Shown here: positions 55,001 through 64,000 of the stretch, piece after piece | How the letters are laid out: each line of letters opens with the position of its first letter | Position numbering within the stretch: the stretch's first letter is position 1 | Assembly (NCBI GenBank): GCA_009617715.1 | Contig: VTFK01000285.1 | Location: forward strand, 434,001 to 498,000 | From: Plectrocnemia conspersa | Lineage: Eukaryota; Arthropoda; Insecta; Trichoptera; Polycentropodidae | Direction of reading: 5' to 3' | Length of the DNA stretch: 64,000 nucleotides | The notes under the pieces: model-generated | What the model was told of the DNA's origin: nothing | Databases searched by the model: none | The model's input: the letters and a program-made list of their open reading frames with translations, nothing else | Made by a program: the position numbers and the translations under genes

Positions 55001-56779
55001 AGATTTCTGCAAGAACTAAAAAAAGGGCATTTTTAAAATTTTTATTCGAGTAGGACAAAGGAGGAGAAATTGCTATGGGAACTAAAAAATAGTTAATTTT
55101 GGTAATTTTTGTTCAAGAAGGACCATCGGAGGACGTCTGGTTACCTTATCACATCATCGCCCTTATATTATTTTTATAGTTATATATGTTTTCAGTGGCA
55201 GCTTGTGGTTAAATAGTTGAGGGTGCTGCCGTATTATTATTTTATAAATGTGAACCAGGCCTGTCAAACTCGTTCACTGGTATGGGCCAAAATATAAGAT
55301 ACAATATGTCTCCTCGAACATTTTTGTTCAATAAAGAAATGCTGGTGAAAAAAAAAAAAAAATTTTGTTTGGCAAATGTTTGAGGTGTGACCTTTTTTTT
55401 AACTCATACCAGCATCCATAAACGAAAAGGTTCCGAGATGACCTTTTTGCCCGGAGCACTGAATATTCTCGAGATGGAAATGACTTCAGATGGTTTGGGC
55501 TGCAAAAATGTTTACTGTGGGCCACGAGTTTGACATGCCTGATGTATACTGCCGAGCATAATACGCATTGGAATTATATTTATATTATATAAATATATTT
55601 TATATATTATATAAACAAATATTCAACCATGAGCCGCCACTGTATGCTTTATTGATTGTAATTCTTGCATTACTTTACATGCATTTTTAATTATATTTAA
55701 TTATAAAATTATTACTGGGTTATTTATTATTTTTGTCCTAATTCAGTCCTGATCTGTGATCATGTGAATACTTTTAATTATATTTCAATGGCGACCTCAG
55801 ACCCGGCAATTCAAAAGTCCATATATCAGATTTCGGTAACCAAAAGGTTAAACATTTTTTTTTAAATAGAAATAAATTGCTCATAGTTTTAAAACTAGAT
55901 AAAAAAATAAAAATTTTATAACCATTTAAGAAAATGCCATTATTGCTACAGAAAATACAGAACAACATTATATGAAAGCGAATCAATTCAAGCACTTTCT
56001 GGTATAAAAATTACATTTTACAAAAGTGTGCCTGTAATTGTGCAAACTTTACTCGTCTTTGCTTTGCAGTAAGGTTTTTAACTTTGCATTACGGTTTTGA
56101 TGATCCTTATAAAGAGACAGTCTTACCTAGTTTTTTATTAGATAATAACAAATATTCTGGTTTCGCTTTGAATCATCGCAATGGCAAAATATTATATGTA
56201 TAATTAATTTTAATATACAATAGTATTAACGGTTTATGAGATATTGGCATTTTCATATTTTTTTAATGGAAAGCTTATATTAAAGAGGACTTAAAAAATG
56301 TTTTTTATCAAATGATTTATTGCAATCGTACAATGAAATTAGCTTTCTATTTATGTTTCTTATCTTTCTATGGCATTAACTTTTCACAAGATATCAGCGT
56401 TAAAATTATTGTTTTGTGGGTAAATTTTACACATTTAAGTGATTTAAATATGATTTATTTCTTGAAAAAATCAGTGCAAATTGTTAAGATTGATATTTTT
56501 ATGCACTCATATTCGCAATGATTGAATAAAAGAACAACAAAAATATACAAAGTTTGATATCAACATTATATCATAAGTGGATCTGTATATTGGTGACGAA
56601 TGAACAGTCGAACGAATGCACTATATGGGTAAATATAATAAAAATGCGAGCAAAGTGTACAAAATTACACACCTCCCAGTGTTTGACTGGCTTTTATGAG
56701 ATTTCAGGTGAACTGGAACAATTTCTACTTTACCGCTCTTGGTTACTGTGTGTTTCGTTTCCTCCTCTAACACGTCCAT
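46076..56779 (-). CDS. TTLL5: Tubulin polyglutamylase TTLL5-like
   Basis: ATP-grasp ligase that adds glutamate to tubulin tails, acting on axonemes and other stable microtubules. Minus-strand exons in coding order: 56779-56673, 52565-51771, 51578-51365, 51287-51031, 48810-48611, 48544-48315, 48244-48031, 47965-47806, 47022-46846, 46778-46622, 46552-46389, 46319-46076; all phases agree, about 972 residues. Family landmarks: [17 protein letters not shown], then after an inserted low-complexity stretch of about 150 residues [14 protein letters not shown] and [16 protein letters not shown]. Then [19 protein letters not shown] (ATP binding), [30 protein letters not shown] and [17 protein letters not shown]. 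Downstream is [15 protein letters not shown], then [15 protein letters not shown]. In most family members MHLCNYS reads MHLTNYS. The first exon was chosen because its end phase fits and its composition is coding-like; the alternative start is the ATG at 52540. Donors GTTAGT (twice) and GTTCGT are weak but phase-consistent. Confidence 0.9.
48811..51030 (-). other. TTLL5 intron (2.2 kb)
   Basis: The intron lies between the exon ending in SDYVK and the one beginning SDDPSVEN. It is AT-rich. A 7-bp-stem hairpin CCAGACTGAAAGTCTGG lies at 50363-50379. I see no gene inside. Confidence 0.6.
54838..55148. mobile_element. GGTGACCA-ended MITE, copy 3 (about 310 bp)
   Basis: It runs from AAGGTAACTAGATTTTAATA to GGACGTCTGGTTACCTTAT, inverted at the ends. 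Inside, units of the form AATTTTTGTTCGAAGAGGA plus TAAATTGCTGCGAAAGCTAA recur about four times with changes. Confidence 0.65.
55248..55549. mobile_element. 286-bp hAT MITE
   Basis: The element spans 55256-55541, with ends CAGGCCTGTCAAACTCGT and (reverse complement of the right end) CAGGCATGTCAAACTCGT, one mismatch in 18. Flanks ATGTGAAC and ATGTATAC match at six of eight positions, an aged target duplication. The interior is non-coding. Confidence 0.75.
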
Positions 56780-56791
56780 ATCAACGGCCGA

Positions 56792-58513
56792 CTGATATGG
56801 ACATTTAATATACAAATGTAACAAAATATGCAAGATTAGATTTCAATTGACTATATAAGAAGGAACGTTGTAATTTAATATTGATTAAAAGTAATGTAGT
56901 TACTATATTAAATTTATGAAAAATGGCCTATTCATAAAACACAATTTTTCTTAAAAATATGAATATTAGTAATTCTTTTGATTTATCATAATAACTTCAA
57001 CAATACTACTTTTAAACAATATTATTTTATATAAAACAATTAAATTAAAATAATTAATTATAAAAAAATATTTTTATAAAAGGGATGATTTTTTGCAATA
57101 CAAAAATAAAATATCGGTAATGGCCGAATTTTTTTTATAATTTGGACAAAAGTGACATCTGTCATTTATAAAATTGATTTTTTCGTAAAAAATATAACAA
57201 ACACAATTGTAATTGATTGTGCCACAAATGCGCGGATTATAAATACTATAGGTATTAAATATACTCACTCAGAATTTTGTTTAGCGTTAAGCTATAATGA
57301 TTTAGTTTTCTGTCCATAAAATGAAAAAGACCGCTGCAATAAAATCTGATAAATCGCCTGGTCGTATGTCAGAATGATGTTGCCATATGAAAATATTTGT
57401 CAATCTCACTAAAGATTTTCATATATGTTTAATTTTAATATAACGATTATTAAGACCCTTTCACCGCGGATGGCTTCGATAGAAGCTATCAAGAAAATCG
57501 CCTCTACTCATTAGAAACCTTAATAGGTGCCATAAACCTTTGACCCTAATAATATGGTTATTTATTATAATTTAAGGCTGTAAATAACTTGAACTTATTA
57601 AACTATAACATTTTTAAAAATATGGCATGAATAGGTGCCCCTCACATATTAATAAATTCTAAATGGCGCGCAAAAATATCAGCCGCGATGAAAGAATAAA
57701 ACTGCTATTACTAATTTCTAATTTATTTTAAATATAAAAAAATACATTTTGCTTGAGTTTATTTGGTATTGGATTAAATTACGAAATTGTATTTTTATAT
57801 ATCACACGTGCATTATTTTTAAAAATTAAAATTATTAACGGAAAGCCAGTAAATAAACTTATTCGTCAACACTATTTTATTTTTTTTGAATAATTAACAG
57901 TAACACGTTATGATGACGATTTCCCAATTAAATTCAATTTTACTTTACCTTTGTTAAATCATAGTTAATGGCATTACAGCAATTTAAATAAAATAATAAA
58001 CTATATTTCCTTAAAAAAATTAACAATATTTGTATTGAAGGTATATATGACTTTTATTTAAGATTTTTTTTTAAATATCACATATACACAAGAGCAGGCA
58101 TATATGTATATGTAAATAAAAAAAATATATTTTATTTTAATTATTAACAGTAACTCAATAAATTTAATTCCTCCATTTTATTAAATTTTACCTTACCACT
58201 TTATAAAATAAAAAAGTTAAACTGAACTTGGAATAAATGAAAACAAATTGTAACACAGCACTAATTCATAGGATCATAGAAAAGGAAGCTTTCTTTAATT
58301 TTAATAGTTATTTGATTATTTTGAATTTTTAGTATTTCAAAATATTTCTACAAGCAATCTCTTAAAAACATATTTGAGAAAAAAAAATAGTGTTTGCTAC
58401 TATTAATTTTTTTATTTGATACATATTTAAAAACCTACTGAAACACATTTTATTTATTTATTAAAAAAAGTAGTATAAGCAAGTTAAAATGTCTTATTGA
58501 AATATTAAAATTA
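56792..58513. other. Intergenic between TTLL5 start and MBIP end
   Basis: Both neighbours are on the minus strand, so the TTLL5 promoter should lie here. It is very AT-rich. A minus-strand AATAAATAAATAAA run near 58449-58462 could end the MOCS2/MBIP transcript. No other feature seen. Confidence 0.5.
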
Positions 58514-60415
58514 TTATTCTTCTAATCCTTTCATTCGTTGCCAGATCTCTTTAGAGGAATATTTGATATTTTTGAAATCTGGAATATCCTCCTCAGTTTG
58601 AGAATCATTATTTTTTGAAGACTAAAAATTAATAACCCATTTTTTTAACTTGAACAAATATATTATATCATTAAACTATTTATATATTTATCTTACCCAA
58701 AACATGAAATATTCCGGAGAAATTGATTCCAATTCCATAATCTTATCTTCAATCGCCTTAAGCCGACTGTAAATATCACTCGATACAGGCTTAGCAATGT
58801 TTAAATTTTGTTCTGCAGTAGAAAGCCTTTCTTCAACAGCAGACATCGGACCAGAATTTTCAGTACTATCCTTCATCGTTATCAGTTTTCTATCGTAAGA
58901 CATTTTCGTCTGTGGACCCCATTCGTTATTGGTCCGTAAAACTAGAATGAACGAGTATATATATCATAGGCGCTTTTGCTTTGTTATATTAAAACTTTCT
59001 TACCTTTTAAATGACCTTTGGAATCTTTCAACTTCACAAAAACAGCGTCCACTCGGGCGCAAGAAGTAGGGTCAGAATTGGAAGGATCTTCATTAGGATT
59101 CTTATTATTAATAAAATCTTTTATGTTGTTCATATTGATTTGATCTCGCTTTCGATCCGTGTATTTTTGAATCCTACTTTTCATTTCAGCATGGGTAGCA
59201 TTTACTTGTATCAAATGAGGGTCGAAAGTTTGATTAACGTCTGATGCATTATCGATAATATTTTCAAAGGATTTGAGTGCTGTAAAAATAAAATAAAAAA
59301 AGATTTGAATCAATCAAAACCAATTTATTAAAAAATAGAAATTACCAAGTTCTACAAAATAATTGAACTGCAGAACTAAAATAATACACTTACACAAGAA
59401 AAATCTTTCTAAAAATATATAATATACATTAATTTATTGCACATACTTGTTTTAAAAATAATTGGCAAGAATATACTATGGAGATTATTAATTGTGATTT
59501 TTTAATCGTGACTAATAAAACATAAATATTTGTGATTTTTATAAAATATATTCTTATGATAATATAAAATGATCGATTTAATAAAATTTGATAACTTAAA
59601 AGTATATAAATTTGAATTTTATCATCGCCTATATATTAAAATATTTTTAGTAAGCTTCATTTAGGCAATGACATCATCATATATTAAAAATTATTTTGTA
59701 GGATTTTTACTAGACCAAGAACATTCCGCATTCTCTTTCCATTGCCCACTCAAAACTCCATCATCACTGTATATCTCTTTTTTCCATATAGGAACATTAC
59801 CTTTTAAATTTTCGATACAGTATTGAACGGCCAAAATTGAATCCTTTCTATGAGGACTACTAATAGCAATCACCACACTAGCCTCTTTAACCGGAACAGT
59901 GCTCAACCTAAAAAAACATATATTCAATTGAAATGCGTGTGTCGTAGGTTGTTAGCCTCAAGGTTATCTAAGGCTCATTGTGTAACTTGTTTCTCTTAAT
60001 GAACAACAATTTGAGATAATCATCTAACATGTGACCTTCATCAGCACTAATACATGATATTTGAAACGAGATAATAATAGCCTTATTACCTATGATATAT
60101 AGCAATATGATGTACATCTTCCCATTTACTTCTAATTGTAGAGCATATATTTTTCATAACTTTATATGCCATGGGTTCATATGCTTCATATTCTAGATTT
60201 TTTACCTATATAAATAAAATATCCATTAACTAACAAATATATAAAATAATACATATAATAAAATAATACATATAATAAAATAGTACCTCTCGTCCTTCAA
60301 AATTGTCTCTCGTAGTTCCGACGAACATCGATACAGCACCACATTTCTCCGAAGATACTAAATTCAATATTTCATCCACAGACAGATGGTCATCAGTAAG
60401 TTTTAAAAAATCCAT
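58514..60415 (-). CDS. Mocs2B: MOCS2B-MBIP fusion: molybdopterin synthase catalytic subunit joined to ATAC-complex subunit MBIP
   Basis: The MoaE half makes molybdopterin from precursor Z using sulfur carried by MOCS2A. The MBIP half belongs to a scaffold of the ATAC histone acetyltransferase complex; a MoaE-MBIP fusion is known in Drosophila. Minus-strand exons: 60415-60287, 60205-60090, 59907-59711, 59279-59004, 58941-58697 and 58621-58514, total 1,071 bases (356 residues), in frame throughout. MoaE landmarks are [28 protein letters not shown] and [13 protein letters not shown] with its catalytic lysines. MBIP landmarks are [28 protein letters not shown], a coiled-coil-like [12 protein letters not shown] stretch and [10 protein letters not shown]. 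The start lies 32 bases after the MOCS2A stop. If the donor at 59710 is skipped, the frame ends at 59691 to give MoaE alone. Confidence 0.88.
59691..60415 (-). CDS. Mocs2B: MOCS2B, MoaE-only alternative form
   Basis: This uses the same first two exons (60415-60287, 60205-60090) and an unspliced third exon 59907-59691 ending in TAA, giving 153 residues. The last six codons follow the internal donor at 59710-59709 (A/GTAAAA). Vertebrate MOCS2B ends at about this point without MBIP, so the short form would be a complete MoaE. Which form is made, or whether both are, cannot be told from sequence. Confidence 0.55.
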
Positions 60416-60447
60416 CTTATATGTATTTTATTATATATTAAAATTAT

Positions 60448-60856
60448 TTATCCTCCACTCAAGGGCGGTATCACAGCTAATTCATCACCGCATTCAAAAG
60501 TAATTATATTATCATGATTCTGACAAATTTCCTCGTTTCTTGATAAGATTATATTGTCACGAAGTGATTGCAAATCAAATTGCGAAACAATATATTCGGT
60601 CAATTCCGTGTAAGTAATATTTTTAGGAAGATTAACAATGCACTCTTTCTTTCCAACGATATCTTTAGCCTTAGCGAAAAATAAAACTTTAACACTAACG
60701 TGTTCGTTTTCTTTTATGTCCTGGAATTTAGAAATATGTCTTTAAAATTACAATAGAAATGAGGTTATGTTCAAAATTTGACAATCGATGACTTTGATAA
60801 ATTGAAATTACTTTCCAAATGCATAAAAAATAATATAAATAAGATAAACTTACCAT
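60448..60856 (-). CDS. Mocs2A: MOCS2A, molybdopterin synthase sulfur carrier subunit
   Basis: This is a small ubiquitin-like sulfur carrier (MoaD fold) that partners MOCS2B in cytosolic molybdopterin synthesis. Exons on the minus strand are 60856-60854, which codes only the ATG, and 60720-60448, giving 91 residues against 88 in human. Visible features are VLFFAKAKDIVGKKE near the start, LSRNEE in the middle, and the essential C-terminal double glycine in PPLSGG. The start codon is the last three bases of its exon (ATG/GTAAGT). The MOCS2B start follows 32 bases after the stop, which together with the known two-protein MOCS2 transcripts of animals indicates a dicistronic mRNA. Confidence 0.9.
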
Positions 60857-60982
60857 TTAAAATATTATATGAGCAATTTCATAGCAATACCAACTCCAAT
60901 TCGAGCCGTCGGAAAGACAATGTTTACGGCTAGTAAAATCTTGGTGTTGCCATTATAGAGAATCTCATCCAGTGGGGTTATT
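60854..60982 (-). other. Possible upstream coding exon on the MOCS2A transcript
   Basis: The exon carrying the MOCS2A ATG has a plausible acceptor (CATTTAG) at its upstream end. In one frame it is open for about 39 codons, ending TAA only eight bases before the MOCS2A ATG. The encoded stretch is hydrophobic, including ILLAVNIVFPTARIGVGIA. I do not recognise it and found no upstream partner exon, so it may be 5' untranslated sequence. Confidence 0.3.
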
Positions 60983-62817
60983 CTAAATGCGATTAAAATA
61001 ACGAGACGAATTATAAAACATATTGAAAACAGTTTTTTATTATAATTACTATTGTTTTTTAAATGTATTAAATATTATAAAAAATATGTTAAATATTAAA
61101 AAATATACAAAAAGAAGTTTTACATTAGTAGTATTTAATATTCTATTTCAGCTTAATATCTTAATTAAAATATATTGAATGTTTCATGCAATAAGCATTA
61201 CTAACTGGATTTTACCTTTCACTTTTAAAAAATACGAATTACAAATGACAAAATAAGAAATGTAATTACAATATATTAGGAAATTCACATATATTTTAAG
61301 TTTTATATAATAATCATAAATAAATTTTATATAATAATTTGATCGTTTCCCCTGCAAATTATATGAATGATCAACACTATATTTTCAAATTATATTTTTT
61401 CTTTAGTAAAAGAGATAACAAGGTTTAGCAAATGGGTGAAGACAAGTGGCAATTACATATAGATTGGACCGCTACAGTATTGTTTATTGAAAGTAGTATA
61501 CAATTTAGTTACATGTTTAACCCTTATTTTTAAATGTAGCGGGAAATGCTAACTTTTATAATCATTTTTATTAAAAAAATATTGTAATATATTTTGAAAT
61601 ACTAATTTTCTTATTAATCGTTCATTATATTAAAAAAAATAAAGTTACACGAAGTAAAAACGTAATCTAATAACATCTGGTGTTTGATTGTATACTTTCT
61701 TTTTCTCGATTATTTACATATGTATATGTGAAAGAGCGAGTGAGATGTATAGCACGTGCATGTCATAAATTATAATGCGTCTGTATTTTATTATTAGCAG
61801 TTATTGAAAGCATTTGGTAATATTATTTTATTTGCATTTAATTACACCAGCTTTATTTATTAGTTATTTTTCAATTATTGAATTTATGTTTTACCATGTA
61901 AAATGCGAGAGTGATTGTGAAATAGTGTCACCTCGTTGAAGAATCAGCAGCTCTACCAATTCTGACAGTGAATTTATAAATAACGATTCCAAGTAATAAT
62001 GATAAGTGATGATTCTGGCTCTGATGCTAGTGAACCCGAAATCAAAGAAGCATTTACTGAAATATTTTTGAATCAAGATATTGCCGAAACTTTTTTAGTT
62101 TTGCTTACAATAAATAAATAAATAGCCCCCTACATAGGTATTTATAACTCTTATTTAAAATAAAACCTTTTTATTTTTTTACTGTACAGAAATGTATTTT
62201 TTCTTTTACTTTTAAAATAAATTTCTGAATACATATGCCGTGTTTCTGCATTTATGATGCAAATAAACAGCATAATTTCTATATTTTAATTTTATATCAA
62301 AAAACATTAATCTCTTAAAAATTGCAAAATTGTTTACTAAATTTAATAAAGTGTCAATTTTTTTACTGTTGATTTAACTACGAATTAGTATTTATAATAT
62401 CAAATATAATATTATGCAAAAAAAACTTCAATTAGGGATTATATTTTGTATCTTTTGGCCAAATATCACAATGGCGGCATTTACTACTGCGTGACAGCCA
62501 CATCCGATTTCTTAAACGTAAATGACTGAAAATATTCCGTATAATTTGCAATTTGGTTGTATTAATTAGACCCTTGGATATGACTGCCATAATTAGCACT
62601 AAACTGCGTCCGATATTGCCGTTTAGCTATTGATATTGACACGTGCCTATATTGTTACGACAAAATGCTTAAAATTGGCTTTAAAACAATATAATAATAT
62701 AAATAAATATTTTAATAATACATATATATTGCAACCTCAATTTGTACTGTATTAAAATCTCCTATATCCATTTTAGTAGTAATTTGTGTTTTATATATTT
62801 TAGACTTCTTTCTAAAT
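60983..62817. other. Divergent intergenic stretch (MOCS2A / SMUG1)
   Basis: It should include the promoters of both genes and perhaps a 5' exon of the MOCS2 transcript. It is AT-rich; small frames (e.g. 61891-62076 minus) are not convincing. A GC-richer patch with CpGs around 62460-62660 is a candidate promoter for SMUG1. Confidence 0.45.
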
Positions 62818-63614
62818 ATGAGCAACTTAAGAAAACGGAAAGTAATTAAAAAGAACGATGACCAATCTAAAAAGCAAATTGTTGAAGAAGTTGTTTCGAA
62901 GTTTTTCACTCCGGAAGATAGTGGCAGCGATTTAGAATCAACAATATTGCACTCAGACGATGTTCCTATTCAGCTTTTGTCGAGCTTCAAAGATTTAAAT
63001 AATAAAATTAATAGCATATCATTTTCCAAACCTGTAAAATACATATATAACCCTACAGATTATGCTTATGACACTTTTAAAAAATACATATCCACCTATG
63101 GTAATGGACGCAAAGATATATTATTCCTTGGGATAAATCCCGGTCCTTGGGGAATGTCTCAGACTGGTGTAAGTTAATTTGGGACGCTAATATTAACAAC
63201 CAATAGTCGAATTATCATATTAGTTCTAAAATAAAATTATTTTAGGTGCCTTTTGGAGAGATAAATGCTGTTCGAGATTGGCTAAAAATTACAGGAAAAG
63301 TTGGAAAACCAACTGTCGAATCGCCCGATAGACCTATTCAAGGTTTTGCTTGTCCTCGATCTGAGGTAACCTTTTCATTAAATAATACAGTTGGCTTGCC
63401 ATTTACATGTATAATTACTTTTACATGCAAATGTTAATTTAGTGATAAATCTATGTAAAATATTTTTTAGGTAAGCGGTAAACGGTTCTGGGCTTTGGCG
63501 AAACATTTGTGTGATACGCCTGAAAATTTCTTCAAGCATAGCTTTGTTTATAACTATTGCCCGTTACAATTCATCAGTGATGGAGGAAAAAATGTGACTC
63601 CTGACGATCTCAAG
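62818..63614 (+). CDS. SMUG1: SMUG1 uracil-DNA glycosylase, 5' part (runs off the window)
   Basis: SMUG1 removes uracil and oxidised pyrimidines from nuclear DNA in base excision repair. Exons 62818-63168, 63246-63365 and 63471-63614 (117, 40 and 48 codons) are all phase 0; the intron from 63615 has a GTATGT donor and no acceptor before 64000. The active-site motif reads LGINPGPWGMSQTG then VPFGEINAVRDW across the first junction. It is followed by SGKRFWALAK, then FVYNYCPLQFIS and the NVTPDDLK start of the next block. The catalytic His-containing motif should be in a later exon outside the window. The N-terminal 60 residues are lysine-rich (RKRKVIKK), a likely nuclear signal. The start is the first ATG in an open frame. 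Confidence 0.93.
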
Positions 63615-64000
63615 GTATGTTTAAAAACTAATGGAGGTGGAACTGATGGATGTATATTTCAAAAAAAAAATTTTTTTTTATAATACATATGCAGACAGCT
63701 GACAATCGATAATTGATGATAGATATCAATTTTTCCATTTTTTTGTATAAAATGCATTGACACATGATATGCCCCACTCAGATGACACAACTCCTTATTT
63801 GCGATTTTGCTTTCCTAGAAATAGTTTCGTATCCTACCTATTATTTAATTTTGAAATTATTTTTTGTCTATAAAATTCTATGTTTTTGTCTTTTTTGAGT
63901 ATAATTTGAAAATATATAGTCGCAGCTTAATGGTTAAAAAGAAAAGTTGTACGTGGACATATATATTCTTAATAGTTCACCAATGATGAATACATCTGTG
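63615..64000 (+). other. SMUG1 intron 3, start
   Basis: AT-rich sequence after the donor GTATGT; no acceptor with a matching continuation of SMUG1 is visible before the window ends. Confidence 0.7.

Larger units (their letters stand above)
52566..56672 (-). other. TTLL5 first intron (4.1 kb)
   Basis: It holds a GGTGACCA MITE (54838-55148) and a hAT MITE (55256-55541). A GC-richer patch around 53670-53900 ends (minus strand) in a good donor AAAG/GTACGT at 53674, which could belong to an alternative non-coding first exon. Confidence 0.55.

Noticed and set aside
61998..62123. 40-codon plus-strand frame rich in Ser and Asp
   Set aside because: Short, no family match I recognise, and no splice context that links it to SMUG1.

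Overview
This is a stretch of an AT-rich animal nuclear genome, almost certainly an insect. Genes are split by introns with GT-AG borders, many only 60-130 bases long. The recognisable proteins are eukaryotic, and the degenerate transposons (non-LTR, hAT, pogo/Tigger, foldback MITEs) are typical of insects. I cannot name the order from this window.

Layout. Positions 1-8600 are a transposon graveyard: a frameshifted non-LTR element (490-1791), a broken hAT transposase on the minus strand (about 4785-6930) that itself carries a 436-bp inserted element, a Tigger remnant (7037-7560) and a 99-bp foldback element (8031-8129). Positions 8614-38171 (+) hold one large unconventional myosin of class XV type (Drosophila Myo10A/sisyphus). 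I placed 32 coding exons encoding motor, IQ motifs, proline-rich linker, and two MyTH4-FERM units. Introns 1 and 2 together span about 16 kb and carry repeats. The motor-domain exon at 26374-26990 has a one-base frameshift in an A run.

Positions 40309-42589 (-) encode RPB7 of RNA polymerase II in five exons. Positions 44236-44787 (+) encode a single-exon, GC-rich helix-turn-helix protein of DUF4817 type with no transposase, preceded by a uORF whose stop overlaps its start. Positions 46076-56779 (-) encode a TTLL5-type tubulin polyglutamylase in twelve exons, including a distal first exon inferred from splice-phase agreement.

Positions 58514-60856 (-) hold a compact molybdenum-cofactor locus. 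MOCS2A is followed 32 bases later by MOCS2B on what should be one transcript. An internal splice donor in the last MOCS2B exon joins it in frame to MBIP exons, giving a MoaE-MBIP fusion like the Drosophila protein found in the ATAC acetyltransferase complex. Positions 62818-63614 (+) are the first three coding exons of the uracil-DNA glycosylase SMUG1, which runs off the window.

The genes do not form one pathway. They are housekeeping or cytoskeletal neighbours, and the only functionally coupled unit is MOCS2A-MOCS2B-MBIP. Exon borders were set by hand from GT/AG signals, phase continuity and known protein families, without transcript evidence.
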